A stretch of 64,000 nt of DNA, from NCBI RefSeq assembly GCF_001420605.1, contig NZ_LJIZ01000006.1, positions 1-64,000 of the forward strand, in the 5' to 3' direction. Within the stretch, counting starts at the first letter, position 1, and each line of letters opens with the position of its first letter. The DNA is from Bacillus sp. FJAT-25509 (GTDB lineage Bacteria; Bacillota; Bacilli; Bacillales; Bacillaceae_G). The notes under the pieces are model-generated. The model did not search any database, had not been told where the DNA came from, and saw nothing but the letters and a program-made list of their open reading frames with translations. This document shows, piece after piece, positions 1-10,033 of the stretch. Both the position numbers and the translations under genes were made by a program.

Positions 1-73
1 ACACGGCAGTTAAGCTCTTTTGCGTCGATGGTAGTTGGGGGTTTCCCCCTGTGAGAGTAGAACGTCGCCTGGT
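1..73 (+). rRNA. rrf: 5S ribosomal RNA, 3' part (truncated by window edge)
   Basis: The first 73 bases match the 3' two thirds of Bacillus 5S rRNA, including the conserved stretch around GGTAGT, GGGGGTTTCCCCC and GTGAGAGTAG. The 5' end lies before the window. It closes an rRNA operon that sits directly upstream of ctsR, the same arrangement as B. subtilis rrnW. The exact 3' end (about 70-75) is estimated by homology and cannot be read precisely. Confidence 0.93.
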
Positions 74-78
74 AACCG

Positions 79-111
79 AAAACATCAGCTTTTAGGCTGA
101 TGTTTTTTTTG
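79..111 (+). terminator. Rho-independent terminator of the rRNA operon
   Basis: A perfect 9-bp stem, AACATCAGC (81-89) with GCTGATGTT (96-104), closes a 6-nt loop and runs into eight T residues. It starts a few bases after the 5S rRNA, so it ends the rRNA transcript. Confidence 0.93.
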
Positions 112-112
112 T

Positions 113-403
113 TATCTTAAAATGCTTAAAGGATCAAACGAAATAGTTCAAGTTAATAATTTTTTTAATAAAAGTATAAAGGAAAAAAAGCTTCTTAAAA
201 GAATTGTATAACATATATATTTATATACTGATAAAGAAAAATCGCCAATTGACGAGCCTTTAGGCAAAGATAGCACTTATACTTAATACCCAAAACTGGA
301 AAATATGTCAATTTTTCTCCTAGGCTACCAATTTATACTTTCTTAATGTACAAAAAAAGATTAAGAGCTGTATCGTTTGGAAAAAATGGTAAAGAGATAA
401 TAG
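113..403. other. Gene-free stretch between the rRNA operon and ctsR
   Basis: This AT-rich stretch of about 290 bases has no convincing gene. Short open runs occur in two + frames: codons ending in ...DEPLGKDSTYT* around 236-285, and a run continuing to 459. They look faintly coding, but they are interrupted, have no ribosome binding site, and the second runs through the ctsR promoter. It could be a decayed gene remnant. I recognise no family. Confidence 0.4.
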
Positions 404-431
404 TTGAAATTTTTCATGAAAGGAATATAAT
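404..431 (+). promoter_or_regulatory. SigA-type promoter of the ctsR operon
   Basis: The -35 box is TTGAAA (404-409) and the -10 box TATAAT (426-431), separated by 16 bp. The predicted start point near 438 falls inside the CtsR operator, and the promoter serves ctsR-mcsA-mcsB-clpC. Confidence 0.8.
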
Positions 432-434
432 AAT

Positions 435-451
435 AGTCAAAGATAGTCAAA
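435..451 (+). promoter_or_regulatory. CtsR operator (heptad direct repeat)
   Basis: AGTCAAA (435-441), GAT, AGTCAAA (445-451) is a perfect match to the known CtsR box, (A/G)GTCAAA-NAN-(A/G)GTCAAA. It covers the predicted transcription start, so CtsR bound here should block its own operon at low temperature. Release would follow heat inactivation of CtsR or its capture by McsB and ClpC. Confidence 0.92.
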
Positions 452-472
452 GTCAGTAAAGGTGGTAAATAG

Positions 473-934
473 ATGAAGAATATATCAGATATTATTGAAC
501 AATATCTAATGCACTACTTTGACATATCCGATAAAGATTATGTCGAGATAAAAAGAAGTGAAATAGCAAATAAATTTGATTGTGTACCTTCTCAAATAAA
601 TTATGTAATAAATACTAGATTTACACTAGAAAGAGGATATGTAGTAGAAAGTAAACGCGGCGGTGGAGGGTATATTCGAATTATTAAAGTGCAATTTCAT
701 GATAAAGCGAGCGTAATTGATCAAATATTAAGTAGCTTTACTAATAATATTGCACAGTCTAGCTCGGAGGACTATATTCGTCTACTACTTGAAAAGAGTG
801 TAATTACAGGGCGAGAAGCAAAAATGATGTTAAGTGTATTAGATCGTTCAGTAATAATGGTTAATTTACCTTATCGAGACGAGTTAAGAGCAAGAATGTT
901 CAAGGCAATGCTAAGAAGTTTAAAGTATAAATAG
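473..934 (+). CDS. ctsR: CtsR, class III heat-shock transcriptional repressor
   Basis: CtsR represses the clp genes of Gram-positive bacteria and is inactivated by heat. The 153-residue product has the full family length. An N-terminal winged helix-turn-helix is followed by the glycine-rich wing tip RGGGGYIRI at residues 62-70. Arg62 is the wing arginine described as an McsB phosphorylation site in Geobacillus CtsR. The C-terminal dimerisation part, with its conserved VITGREAKMM and RDELRARM segments, is intact. AGGTGG precedes the ATG at a normal distance. It is the first gene of the ctsR-mcsA-mcsB-clpC operon and is controlled by its own operator. Confidence 0.97.
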   Translation: MKNISDIIEQYLMHYFDISDKDYVEIKRSEIANKFDCVPSQINYVINTRFTLERGYVVESKRGGGGYIRIIKVQFHDKASVIDQILSSFTNNIAQSSSEDYIRLLLEKSVITGREAKMMLSVLDRSVIMVNLPYRDELRARMFKAMLRSLKYK

Positions 935-953
935 AATATGGAGGTTGCCCATT

Positions 954-1502
954 ATGATTTGTCAAGAATGTCAAGAGCGTCCGGCAACATTACACTATTC
1001 TAAAATTATTAATGGTGAGAAAACAGATATTCACTTATGTGAGAAATGCGCAAATGAATCGAACAATAAATATATTTTTTCTGAAATAGGTGGTTATTCT
1101 GTAAATGATTTGTTAGCTGGATTGTTTAAAGGTAATACTGGTATTTATGAAATGAAGAAAAATAAATTTCATCAAGATTCCCATATTGAATGTCCTAGAT
1201 GTAAGATGACTTTTCAAAAGTTTACTAAAATTGGTCGTTTAGGTTGTTCAACTTGTTATGAAACATTTATGGATCAGATGAAACCAATTGTTAAAAGAAT
1301 TCATAGCGGTAATGTATCTCATACAGGGAAAATACCTCAAAAGATTAATGGTGAGATCTCCTTAAAAAGAAAGCTACAAGACTTGAAATCTCAAATGAAA
1401 AATTTTATTGAAAAGGAAGATTTTGAGCAAGCAATTAAAATTCGGGATGAAATTCGTGAAATTGAAAAAGATTTACAAGCCCTTCAAAAGGAGGTGGAGT
1501 AA
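954..1502 (+). CDS. mcsA: McsA, zinc-binding activator of the McsB arginine kinase
   Basis: McsA partners McsB in controlling CtsR and in marking proteins for ClpCP. The protein begins [11 protein letters not shown], has CxxC pairs near both the start and the middle (CQEC, CEKC, CPRC, CSTC), and ends in a UVR-like helical region ([18 protein letters not shown]). I place the start at ATG 954 (182 residues) and not at the in-frame TTG 945. GGAGG at 940-944 touches the TTG but lies 9 bases from the ATG, and homologues begin MICQEC. It is followed within 5 bp by mcsB. Confidence 0.94.
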   Translation: MICQECQERPATLHYSKIINGEKTDIHLCEKCANESNNKYIFSEIGGYSVNDLLAGLFKGNTGIYEMKKNKFHQDSHIECPRCKMTFQKFTKIGRLGCSTCYETFMDQMKPIVKRIHSGNVSHTGKIPQKINGEISLKRKLQDLKSQMKNFIEKEDFEQAIKIRDEIREIEKDLQALQKEVE

Positions 1503-1507
1503 GTTAC

Positions 1508-2575
1508 ATGTCTATTAATCGAATTATAAATGAAGCCATCAGTCCTTGGATGAAACAAGAAGGTCCGGACGATGATATCGTTTTAAGTAGTCGTATTAGG
1601 CTCGCTAGAAATTTTAGTGCATATTTGTATCCAACTTTACTTAGTCAAGACAAGGCTAAAGAAATTTGTCATTTAGTTAAACATTATTTTGAAGGTAGTA
1701 CAGCTTTACCAAACGGACCTTTTGAATATATTGAAATTAATAAGTTAGAACCAGTAGAGAAAAGAGTATTAATTGAAAAACACTTAATAAGTCCTAATTT
1801 AGTTCAAGAGTCGGTACATGGTGCATGTATATTATCTCAGGACGAACAAATTAGCATTATGATTAATGAAGAAGACCATTTAAGAATTCAAGCTCTATTT
1901 CCAGGTTTACAACTTAGAGAGGCACTTACTCAAGCGAATCATATTGATAATTATATAGAGAGTCAGCTTGAATATGCTTTTGATGAAACAATTGGTTATT
2001 TAACCAGCTGTCCTACTAATGTTGGTACCGGATTAAGGGCCTCAGTGATGATGCATCTTCCAGCACTGGTCATCACGAAACAATTTGACCGCCTCATTCC
2101 TACTATTAATCAACTTGGTTTAGTAGTAAGAGGAATTTATGGCGAAGGTAGCGAAGCATTAGGTAATATCTTTCAGATTTCGAATCAAATAACACTAGGG
2201 AAATCGGAAGAAGAAATTATAGAAGATTTAACCACAATTGTACAACAACTGATCAAACACGAGAAATCAGCAAGGGATGCACTTGCAAGAACTTCTTTAA
2301 TTCTTTTAGAAGATCGAGTTTTTCGTTCTCTAGGTACATTGAAATACGGAAGAATAATAGAAACAAAGGAAAGTGCTAAGTGTTTATCAGATGTACAATT
2401 AGGGATTGATTTAGGTTTAATTGATGGTTTATCTAAAAACTTTTTACATGAATTAATGATATTAACTCAACCAGGTATTTTACAACAGCATGTAGGTGAT
2501 CAGCTTACTCCCGAAGAAAGGGATATTAAAAGAGCGTCACTAATACGCGAAAGATTATCTAACAAAAATAACTAA
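1508..2575 (+). CDS. mcsB: McsB, protein-arginine kinase
   Basis: McsB phosphorylates arginines on CtsR and on misfolded proteins, giving the tag that ClpC recognises. The 355-residue product is related to phosphagen kinases: SSRIRLARN near residues 27-35, the NEEDH segment at 120-124, and [13 protein letters not shown] with Cys168 corresponding to the conserved family cysteine. The C-terminal RDIKRA (338-343) fits the RDxxRA phosphoarginine-binding motif that gives allosteric activation. The ribosome binding site AAAAGGAGGTGGAG lies inside the end of mcsA, so the two genes are tightly coupled. Confidence 0.96.
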   Translation: MSINRIINEAISPWMKQEGPDDDIVLSSRIRLARNFSAYLYPTLLSQDKAKEICHLVKHYFEGSTALPNGPFEYIEINKLEPVEKRVLIEKHLISPNLVQESVHGACILSQDEQISIMINEEDHLRIQALFPGLQLREALTQANHIDNYIESQLEYAFDETIGYLTSCPTNVGTGLRASVMMHLPALVITKQFDRLIPTINQLGLVVRGIYGEGSEALGNIFQISNQITLGKSEEEIIEDLTTIVQQLIKHEKSARDALARTSLILLEDRVFRSLGTLKYGRIIETKESAKCLSDVQLGIDLGLIDGLSKNFLHELMILTQPGILQQHVGDQLTPEERDIKRASLIRERLSNKNN

Positions 2576-2595
2576 TTATATGGGAGGAACCAATT

Positions 2596-5037
2596 ATGAT
2601 GTTTGGTCGATTTACAGAACGTGCTCAAAAAGTATTAGCTCTTTCTCAAGAAGAGGCAATCCGAATTGGACACTCAAATATAGGTACAGAACATATTTTA
2701 CTAGGACTTGTTCGAGAGGGAGAAGGCATTGCTGCTAAGGCATTACTTGCACTTGGATTAAGCCCAGAGAAAGTTCAACAAGAAGTGGAAACATTAATAG
2801 GACGTGGTCAAGGAGTTGCTCAAACTGTACACTACACTCCTAGAGCTAAAAAAGTGATTGAATTATCAATGGATGAGGCTCGCAAATTAGGGCATTCATA
2901 TGTAGGAACAGAGCACATCCTTTTAGGACTAATTCGAGAAGGTGAAGGTGTAGCAGCAAGAGTATTAAATAATCTTGGTGTTAGCTTAAATAAAGCTCGT
3001 CAACAAGTTCTCCAATTATTAGGTAGCAATGAAAGCTCGTCTAATCATCAAAATGGCTCTGCTAATCAAGCAAACACACCGACATTAGACAGCTTAGCTC
3101 GTGATTTAACAGTATCGGCTAGAGAGGGTCGCTTAGATCCTGTAATCGGACGTGGTAAAGAAATTCAGCGAGTAATTGAAGTGTTAAGCCGACGAACTAA
3201 GAATAATCCAGTATTAATTGGTGAGCCTGGTGTAGGTAAAACGGCTATTGCAGAAGGATTAGCTCAACAAATTGTTAATAATGAAGTACCAGAGATTTTA
3301 AGAGATAAACGAGTAATGACACTTGATATGGGTACTGTTGTAGCTGGAACTAAGTACCGTGGTGAATTTGAAGATCGTCTGAAAAAGGTAATGGACGAAA
3401 TTCGTCAAGCTGGTAATATTATTCTTTTCATTGATGAACTTCATACACTAATCGGTGCAGGTGGGGCAGAAGGTGCAATTGATGCATCTAACATCTTAAA
3501 GCCGTCATTAGCACGTGGTGAGCTACAATGTATCGGTGCAACAACAATTGATGAATACCGTAAATATATCGAAAAAGATGCTGCGTTAGAGCGTCGATTC
3601 CAACCAATTCAAGTTGATCAGCCGAGTGTAGAGGAGTCAATTCAAATTCTTCAAGGCTTACGTGACCGTTATGAGGCACATCATAGAGTATCAATTTCTG
3701 ACCAGTCAATTATTGAGGCTGTAAAACTATCTGATCGATACATTACAGACCGTTTCTTACCGGATAAAGCAATTGATGTTATTGACGAGGCAGGTTCTAA
3801 AGTACGACTACGTAGCTTTACTACACCGCCAAATTTAAAAGAATTAGAATTAAAATTAGAGGAAGTTCGTAAAGAGAAAGATGCAGCTGTTCAAAGTCAA
3901 GAATTTGAAAAAGCGGCATCATTAAGAGACTCAGAACAAAGATTACGTGAACAATTAGAAGATACGAAACGCCAATGGAAAGAGAAACAAGGTAAAGAAA
4001 ATTCTGAAGTAACTGTAGAGGATATAGCGAATGTTGTATCATCATGGACGAATATTCCAGTTACAAAACTTGCTCAAACAGAGGCAGATAAACTGTTAAA
4101 TATGGAAAGTGTTCTTCATAAACGAGTAATTGGTCAAGAAGAAGCAGTAGTAGCAGTTTCTAAAGCTGTACGACGTGCAAGAGCTGGATTAAAAGATCCA
4201 AAACGCCCAATTGGTTCATTTATTTTCTTAGGTCCTACAGGGGTAGGTAAAACAGAGTTAGCTCGAGCATTAGCTGAAACAATTTTCGGCGATGAAGATG
4301 CGATGATTCGTATTGATATGTCAGAGTATATGGAAAAACACGCAACATCTCGTTTAGTAGGGGCACCTCCAGGTTATGTAGGATATGATGAAGGTGGTCA
4401 ATTAACTGAGAAAGTTAGACGTAAACCTTACTCAGTAATTCTATTAGATGAAATTGAGAAAGCTCATCCAGATGTATTTAATATCCTACTTCAAGTATTA
4501 GAAGACGGTCGATTAACTGATTCAAAAGGCCGCACAGTTGACTTTAGAAACACACTTGTTATCATGACATCCAACGTTGGAGCAAGTGCTTTAAAAACAA
4601 ATAAGTATGTTGGATTTAATATTAACGATGGCGAAAAAGATTACAAAGATATGAAAGGAAAAGTATTAGAGGAACTGAAAAAAGCATTCCGTCCTGAATT
4701 CCTAAACCGTATCGATGAAACAATCGTTTTCCATTCATTAGAAAAGAAACATATTAAAGAAATTGTTCACTTAATGGTTAATAGCTTAACTAAGCGTTTA
4801 AAAGAACAAGAAATTGAACTAGAATTATCAGATGCAGCAATTGATAAAATTTCAGATGAAGGATTCGATGCTGAGTATGGTGCTCGTCCATTAAGAAGAG
4901 CAATTCAAAAACAAGTAGAGGATCGTTTATCCGAAGAATTATTAAAAGGTAATGTTGAAAAAGGCCGAAAAGTTATTCTTGATGTAAAGGATAATGAATA
5001 TTTGATAATACCGGCAGCTGAAACTGTAAATCAATAA
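2596..5037 (+). CDS. clpC: ClpC, Hsp100 AAA+ unfoldase of the ClpCP protease
   Basis: ClpC unfolds substrates and feeds them to ClpP. The 813-residue length fits the family. In order: two Clp-N repeats (about 1-145) that bind adaptors and phosphoarginine, a first AAA+ module with Walker A GEPGVGKT at 209-216, a coiled-coil M domain with a UVR motif around 415-455, and a second AAA+ module with Walker A GPTGVGKT at 546-553 and the [14 protein letters not shown] pore region. The C-terminal D2-small domain is complete. It is the last gene of the CtsR operon and a terminator follows. Confidence 0.98.
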   Translation: MMFGRFTERAQKVLALSQEEAIRIGHSNIGTEHILLGLVREGEGIAAKALLALGLSPEKVQQEVETLIGRGQGVAQTVHYTPRAKKVIELSMDEARKLGHSYVGTEHILLGLIREGEGVAARVLNNLGVSLNKARQQVLQLLGSNESSSNHQNGSANQANTPTLDSLARDLTVSAREGRLDPVIGRGKEIQRVIEVLSRRTKNNPVLIGEPGVGKTAIAEGLAQQIVNNEVPEILRDKRVMTLDMGTVVAGTKYRGEFEDRLKKVMDEIRQAGNIILFIDELHTLIGAGGAEGAIDASNILKPSLARGELQCIGATTIDEYRKYIEKDAALERRFQPIQVDQPSVEESIQILQGLRDRYEAHHRVSISDQSIIEAVKLSDRYITDRFLPDKAIDVIDEAGSKVRLRSFTTPPNLKELELKLEEVRKEKDAAVQSQEFEKAASLRDSEQRLREQLEDTKRQWKEKQGKENSEVTVEDIANVVSSWTNIPVTKLAQTEADKLLNMESVLHKRVIGQEEAVVAVSKAVRRARAGLKDPKRPIGSFIFLGPTGVGKTELARALAETIFGDEDAMIRIDMSEYMEKHATSRLVGAPPGYVGYDEGGQLTEKVRRKPYSVILLDEIEKAHPDVFNILLQVLEDGRLTDSKGRTVDFRNTLVIMTSNVGASALKTNKYVGFNINDGEKDYKDMKGKVLEELKKAFRPEFLNRIDETIVFHSLEKKHIKEIVHLMVNSLTKRLKEQEIELELSDAAIDKISDEGFDAEYGARPLRRAIQKQVEDRLSEELLKGNVEKGRKVILDVKDNEYLIIPAAETVNQ

Positions 5038-5107
5038 ACAATTACAAAGTTCATACCTTTTATGAAGGATAATTGAACAAATTAATTGTAAAGTTATCTA
5101 ATTTGTG

Positions 5108-5132
5108 AAAAAGGGCGTGAAGCCCTTTTTCT
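5108..5132 (+). terminator. Rho-independent terminator after clpC
   Basis: AAAAAGGGC (5108-5116), loop GTGAA, then GCCCTTTTT (5122-5130): a GC-core hairpin with a T tail, ending the ctsR operon 70 bases after the clpC stop. Confidence 0.9.
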
Positions 5133-5153
5133 TATATCAAAAAAGCGTTAGGA

Positions 5154-5182
5154 TAGACTTAGAATACATACTCTATTAATAT
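5154..5182 (+). promoter_or_regulatory. Possible SigA-type promoter of radA
   Basis: TAGACT (5154-5159), 17 bp, TAATAT (5177-5182). Both boxes are imperfect, but spacing is ideal and it sits between the clpC terminator and radA, which needs a promoter if the terminator works. Confidence 0.4.
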
Positions 5183-5216
5183 AGAAAATCATAGTAACAA
5201 AAGAGGTACTATACAT

Positions 5217-6596
5217 ATGGCTAAAAAAAGTAAAACTAAATTCGTTTGTCAATCTTGTGGATATGAGTCAGTTAAGTGGATTGGAAAGTGTCCTGCATGT
5301 AACGAGTGGAATACAATGGTTGAGTTCATAGAACAGCCTGCTAGTTCAAGAAGGCTAACATTTAATACAAATGCTTCAGCAGAAGGAACGAAACCAATTT
5401 CAATCATGGAAGTGGAAATAGGTACTGAAACTCGTATCGAAACTTCCTTCGATGAGTTTAATCGGGTTTTAGGTGGCGGAATCGTTTTAGGTTCATTAGT
5501 ATTAATTGGTGGTGACCCGGGGATAGGTAAGTCGACGATGCTCTTACAGGTTTCCTCACAATTGGCTAAAAAAGATCATAAAGTTTTATATGTTTCAGGT
5601 GAAGAATCTCAAAAGCAAATAAAATTAAGAGCAGAACGACTAGGTGTCGCTACACAAAACTTATATGTTCTATCCGAGACAGATTTGTCTTATATTGCTC
5701 GGTATATGGATGAGATGTCTCCTGATTTTGTTGTAATTGATTCTATTCAAACAATCTATTTACAAGAAGTAACATCTGCTCCTGGTAGTGTTTCTCAAGT
5801 TCGAGAGTGTACTTCAGAATTAATGAAAATCGCGAAGACAAAAGGCATCCCAATCTTTATAGTAGGGCATGTAACAAAAGAGGGATCAATTGCTGGCCCA
5901 CGTTTACTGGAACATATGGTAGATGCAGTGTTATATTTTGAAGGTGAAAGACATCATACATATCGAATATTAAGGGCAGTTAAAAATCGTTTTGGATCTA
6001 CTAATGAAACAGGTATTTTTGAGATGAAAGAGTTGGGATTAGTGGAAGTGCTGAATCCATCAGAAATATTCTTAGAAGAGCGACCTTTTGGAGTAGCAGG
6101 TTCAACTGTTGTTGCATCTATGGAAGGTACTAGACCTGTACTTGTTGAATTACAAGCACTTGTCTCTCCAACGAGCTTTGGGAATGCAAGGCGAATGGCA
6201 ACAGGTATTGATCACAATAGGGTATCATTAATTATGGCTGTATTAGAAAAGAGAATGGGCCTTTTATTACAAAATCAAGATGCTTATTTAAAGGTTGCCG
6301 GAGGACTGAAGTTAGATGAGCCAGCTGTAGACTTAGCTGTTGCAGTAAGTATAGCATCAAGCTTTCAAGATAAACCTACTAATCCAACAGATGTAGTAAT
6401 TGGCGAGATCGGTTTAACAGGAGAAGTTCGTAGGGTATCTAGAATAGAGCAAAGAGTACAAGAAGCAGCAAAACTTGGATTTAAAAGAGCAATAATTCCA
6501 TCAAAAAATATTGGAGGATGGAGTTTTCCTGAAGGAATGGAAATAATAGGTATTAATACAGTACATGAAGCATTAAAATACGTGTTAGGAGGGTAG
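5217..6596 (+). CDS. radA: RadA/Sms, DNA repair and recombination ATPase
   Basis: RadA is a hexameric ATPase/helicase that promotes branch migration during recombination. The 459-residue protein has the usual three parts: an N-terminal four-cysteine zinc finger (C11, C14, C25, C28), a RecA-like core with Walker [11 protein letters not shown] at 98-107 and the RadA-specific KNRFGS motif at 256-261, and a C-terminal Lon-protease-like domain without proteolytic role. AGAGGT precedes the ATG. It is followed after 2 bp by disA, as in Bacillus. Confidence 0.97.
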   Translation: MAKKSKTKFVCQSCGYESVKWIGKCPACNEWNTMVEFIEQPASSRRLTFNTNASAEGTKPISIMEVEIGTETRIETSFDEFNRVLGGGIVLGSLVLIGGDPGIGKSTMLLQVSSQLAKKDHKVLYVSGEESQKQIKLRAERLGVATQNLYVLSETDLSYIARYMDEMSPDFVVIDSIQTIYLQEVTSAPGSVSQVRECTSELMKIAKTKGIPIFIVGHVTKEGSIAGPRLLEHMVDAVLYFEGERHHTYRILRAVKNRFGSTNETGIFEMKELGLVEVLNPSEIFLEERPFGVAGSTVVASMEGTRPVLVELQALVSPTSFGNARRMATGIDHNRVSLIMAVLEKRMGLLLQNQDAYLKVAGGLKLDEPAVDLAVAVSIASSFQDKPTNPTDVVIGEIGLTGEVRRVSRIEQRVQEAAKLGFKRAIIPSKNIGGWSFPEGMEIIGINTVHEALKYVLGG

Positions 6597-6598
6597 AG

Positions 6599-7672
6599 AT
6601 GGAGGATCAAAAACAAAAAGCTAAATCAATGTTGCCAGTTTTAGAAATGATCGCTCCAGGTACACCATTGCGTGATGGCATTGATAATGTACTTAGAGCA
6701 CAGACTGGTGGATTAATTGTACTTGGCTTTAATGATGAAACAAAAGAAATGGTCGATGGTGGTTTTCATATTAATGACCCTTTCTCTCCAGCTAGCTTAT
6801 ATGAATTAGCAAAAATGGATGGAGCTCTCATTTTAAATGAAACAGGTTCAAAAATCCTGTTGGCAAATGCACAATTGATACCAGATCAATCAATCTTTAC
6901 AAAAGAAACTGGGATGCGTCACCGAACAGCAGAACGAGTATCAAGACAAACAGGAAACTTAGTAATTGCTATATCACAAAGACGTAATGTAATTACCTTA
7001 TATAAAGGTAATTTACGCTATACACTGCGAGATATTGGCGTAATTTTAACAAAGGCTAATCAAGCGATTCAGACTCTTGAAAAATACAAAATTGTTTGGA
7101 ATCAAGGGATTACTTCACTTAGTATTTTAGAATTTGAAGAGCTGGTTACATTATTTGAAGTTGTAAATGTTTTACATAGTGTTGAAATGGTTCTTCGAAT
7201 TAAAAATGAAATTAATAACTATGTAATTGAGCTTGGTGATGAAGGAAGACTGATTGAATTACAGTTAATTGAGATCATTTCGGACCTTGAGGAGGAGGCA
7301 TTACTTTTAATAAAGGATTATCATTATAATAAGGAACAAGATCCTAAAAGTATTTTGCAAAAACTTCAAGAACTAGCAAACGAAGAATTGTTAGAGGATC
7401 ATGCCATCATTAAATTGCTAGGTTATCCGAATAACACTAATCTTGAAGAAATGGTAGAGCCTAGAGGGTATCGTATGTTGATGAAAATTTCTAGACTACC
7501 GCCGTTAGTTATTGAAAATTTAACACAAAGATTTAAGCACCTTAAAGGTATATACAAAGCTACTCTTGCTGAGTTAGATGATGTTGATGGAATCGGTGAA
7601 ATTCGTGCGAAAAAAATCAAAGAAGGATTAAAACGAATTCAGGAGCAACTGTATATCAATAGACATAACTAA
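6599..7672 (+). CDS. disA: DisA, DNA-scanning diadenylate cyclase
   Basis: DisA makes cyclic di-AMP from two ATP while scanning DNA and lowers output when it meets branched structures, which delays sporulation. The 357-residue protein has the DAC domain with DGA (74-76) and RHR (107-109) catalytic motifs, a helical spine, and a C-terminal helix-hairpin-helix domain ([20 protein letters not shown]) that binds DNA. GGAGGG overlapping the radA stop serves as ribosome binding site. Coupling to radA fits the known physical and functional link, in which RadA can inhibit DisA. Confidence 0.97.
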   Translation: MEDQKQKAKSMLPVLEMIAPGTPLRDGIDNVLRAQTGGLIVLGFNDETKEMVDGGFHINDPFSPASLYELAKMDGALILNETGSKILLANAQLIPDQSIFTKETGMRHRTAERVSRQTGNLVIAISQRRNVITLYKGNLRYTLRDIGVILTKANQAIQTLEKYKIVWNQGITSLSILEFEELVTLFEVVNVLHSVEMVLRIKNEINNYVIELGDEGRLIELQLIEIISDLEEEALLLIKDYHYNKEQDPKSILQKLQELANEELLEDHAIIKLLGYPNNTNLEEMVEPRGYRMLMKISRLPPLVIENLTQRFKHLKGIYKATLAELDDVDGIGEIRAKKIKEGLKRIQEQLYINRHN

Positions 7673-7722
7673 GTTATTTCGTCTAAGATAGAGTTAATTA
7701 TTTATTTAAAGGAGGTGGCGAA

Positions 7723-8793
7723 TTGATAAAGAGGATCGTTCAAGTTATTTATATTTTTGTCGGAAGTACTTTAGGTTTAGTACTTTTTCCACTATTAGAT
7801 AAACTGTTGAAAACAGAGTTACCTAATATATTGCATAATTCTTATGTGCAAGCTTTAAGTGGAGCAGTGATCTTTTTTATTTTATCGCTTTGGTTAGTTG
7901 ATCCAACAGTAACGTTTATCAAGTATATTGAGGAGAAATTATTAAAAGCTCCTATTTCAATGATTTTGTTTGGTAGTTTAGGACTTGTTTTTGGACTTAT
8001 TCTGGCATTTCTTATTTCATTGCCAATTGACTCAATTAGATTACAGTATGTTTCATCAATTATTCAAATAGTAGTTACGATTTTATTAGGATATTTAGGT
8101 TTTCAAGTTGGGATTAAAAAGAGAGAAGAATTATTGAGTTTATTTACTTTATCTTCAAAGGCTAAGAAAAAGGCTGCTGAAGAGCAAGATACACCATTCG
8201 ATATTCCAGTTAAAATTTTAGATACTAGTGTAATCATTGATGGTCGTATTGCTGATATTTGTCAAACTGGATTCATAGAAGGAACAATTGTGATTCCACA
8301 ATTTGTATTAGCAGAATTACAATATATAGCTGATTCCTCGGATACGTTAAAACGAAATAGAGGACGAAGAGGATTAGATATTCTTAATAGAATCCAAAAA
8401 GAGCTAGCTATGAAAGTTGAAATCTACGAAGGGGATTTTGAAGATGTTCCCGAAGTAGATGCAAAATTAGTAAAGCTTACTAAATTAAAAAATGGTATTT
8501 TAGTGACAAATGACTTTAATTTAAACAAAGTAAGTGAACTTCAGCAAATTAAAGTTTGGAATATTAACGATCTAGCAAATGCAATTAAACCTGTAGTATT
8601 ACCAGGGGAAGTATTAACTGCTTTTGTAGTTAAAGAAGGTAAAGAAAAATTACAAGGTGTTGCATATTTAGACGATGGTACAATGATCGTTGTAGAAGAC
8701 GGTAAAGAATCAATTGGTAAACGAGTGGATACAGTCGTTACGAGCGTACTACAAACTTCTGCAGGTCGCATGATTTTTGCAAAAGTAAAGTAA
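7723..8793 (+). CDS. yacL: YacL, membrane PIN/TRAM-domain protein
   Basis: The 356-residue protein has four predicted membrane helices (about 5-25, 43-60, 79-100, 110-130), then a cytoplasmic PIN domain starting KILDTSVIIDGR (164-175) with conserved acidic residues of this nuclease fold. A C-terminal TRAM domain (about 290-350) normally binds RNA. Homologues sit at the same place in Bacillus. The biological substrate is not known to me. The start is TTG 7723, 7 bases after GGAGG, and the sequence aligns with YacL from MIKRIVQ onward. Confidence 0.93.
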   Translation: MIKRIVQVIYIFVGSTLGLVLFPLLDKLLKTELPNILHNSYVQALSGAVIFFILSLWLVDPTVTFIKYIEEKLLKAPISMILFGSLGLVFGLILAFLISLPIDSIRLQYVSSIIQIVVTILLGYLGFQVGIKKREELLSLFTLSSKAKKKAAEEQDTPFDIPVKILDTSVIIDGRIADICQTGFIEGTIVIPQFVLAELQYIADSSDTLKRNRGRRGLDILNRIQKELAMKVEIYEGDFEDVPEVDAKLVKLTKLKNGILVTNDFNLNKVSELQQIKVWNINDLANAIKPVVLPGEVLTAFVVKEGKEKLQGVAYLDDGTMIVVEDGKESIGKRVDTVVTSVLQTSAGRMIFAKVK

Positions 8794-8813
8794 GTTAGAG
8801 AGGTATACGTAAA

Positions 8814-9500
8814 ATGCAATATAAGGTCATCATCCCAGCAGCGGGTTCTGGCTCACGAATGGGTGCAGGCTATAATAAATTATTTCTAAAAATAATTAGC
8901 TCGCCAATTATTGAATTAACTTTAAAAGTATTTGGCGAAGATCAGCGTTGCAATGAGATTATCTTACCGATTAAAGAATCTGAAAAACAGTTCTTTGAAA
9001 CTTTAAATTTGCCAAGCAGTATACAAAATAAAATAACCTATGTAAAAGGTGGAGCAGAGAGGCAAGAAAGTGTCTATAATGGTTTAGCTTCAATTAAGGA
9101 TACTGAAAGTTTTATTTTGGTACACGATGGGGCGAGACCTTTTGTAACAAATGCAGTGATTGAGCGGATTCTTGAAAAAATGAATGAACATGAGGCAGTC
9201 ATCTGTGCAGTTCCAATGAAAGATACAATAAAAAAAGTTGTTGATCAAGAAGTCGTTGAAACAATCGATCGTTCTACACTTTGGGGAGTACAGACTCCCC
9301 AAGCTTTTACATACAAATGCTTAATAGAAGCGCATCAAAAAGCAATTGAAAATGGTTATTTGGGAACTGATGATGCAAGCTTAGTTGAATGGAACGGAAG
9401 TAAAGTTTTTGTAGTAAATGGAGATTATAACAATATTAAAGTAACAACGAAAGAAGATATGTTTTTTGCTGAAACAATCTATGAACAATATAGAGGTTAG
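8814..9500 (+). CDS. ispD: IspD, 2-C-methyl-D-erythritol 4-phosphate cytidylyltransferase
   Basis: IspD is the third enzyme of the non-mevalonate (MEP) isoprenoid pathway and joins CTP to MEP. The 228-residue protein begins with the nucleotide-binding signature [18 protein letters not shown] (residues 8-25), carries VHDGARPFV for substrate binding and the [14 protein letters not shown] segment, all typical of the family. It sits 11 bp before ispF, giving consecutive-step enzymes in one transcript. Confidence 0.97.
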   Translation: MQYKVIIPAAGSGSRMGAGYNKLFLKIISSPIIELTLKVFGEDQRCNEIILPIKESEKQFFETLNLPSSIQNKITYVKGGAERQESVYNGLASIKDTESFILVHDGARPFVTNAVIERILEKMNEHEAVICAVPMKDTIKKVVDQEVVETIDRSTLWGVQTPQAFTYKCLIEAHQKAIENGYLGTDDASLVEWNGSKVFVVNGDYNNIKVTTKEDMFFAETIYEQYRG

Positions 9501-9511
9501 AAGGTGTTTAC

Positions 9512-9991
9512 ATGTTTAGAATTGGACAAGGGTTTGATGTTCACGCTTTTGCAGAAAATCGCCCATTAATTATTGGTGGAATTGAGATCCCATACGAATT
9601 AGGTTTATTAGGTCATTCTGATGCCGATGTTCTTCTTCATACAATATCGGATGCATTGCTTGGGGCTATAGGTGAAGGAGATATAGGTAGACATTTCCCA
9701 GATACGGATCCAGCTTTTAAAGATGCTGATTCAGCCAAACTACTTCAGCACGTATTTCATATTGTTAAGGATAAAGGTTATGAGTTAGTTAATGCAGATT
9801 GTACGATTATTGCTCAAGCGCCTAAAATGGCACCGTATATCCAATTAATGAGAGAGAGAATTGCAGAACTGCTTGAAACGACATCTGATTGTATTAATGT
9901 AAAAGCAACAACAACTGAAAAATTAGGTTTTACAGGAAGAAAAGAAGGAATTGCATCGCAAGCGGTTGTATTGTTACAAAAGAAGGCTTAA
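9512..9991 (+). CDS. ispF: IspF, 2-C-methyl-D-erythritol 2,4-cyclodiphosphate synthase
   Basis: IspF cyclises the CDP-methylerythritol phosphate product of IspE. The 159-residue protein has the metal ligands in GFDVHAF (D9, H11) and [11 protein letters not shown] (H43 by comparison), and the family motif [16 protein letters not shown] near the C terminus, with the trimer-forming fold's normal length. AGGTG lies just before ATG 9512. It follows ispD directly. Confidence 0.97.
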   Translation: MFRIGQGFDVHAFAENRPLIIGGIEIPYELGLLGHSDADVLLHTISDALLGAIGEGDIGRHFPDTDPAFKDADSAKLLQHVFHIVKDKGYELVNADCTIIAQAPKMAPYIQLMRERIAELLETTSDCINVKATTTEKLGFTGRKEGIASQAVVLLQKKA

Positions 9992-10033
9992 ACTAATAAA
10001 GTATATTAATTATTCAGTGGAGAGTGTCTATAA

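Noticed and set aside
346-459. 37-codon open frame (MYKKRLRAVSFGKNGKE...) upstream of ctsR
   Set aside because: It has no ribosome binding site and runs across the ctsR promoter and CtsR operator.
3488-3709. Minus-strand open frames within clpC, and similar ones inside most ribosomal and polymerase genes
   Set aside because: They lie opposite well-conserved genes, lack ribosome binding sites and have amino-acid content typical of antisense frames.
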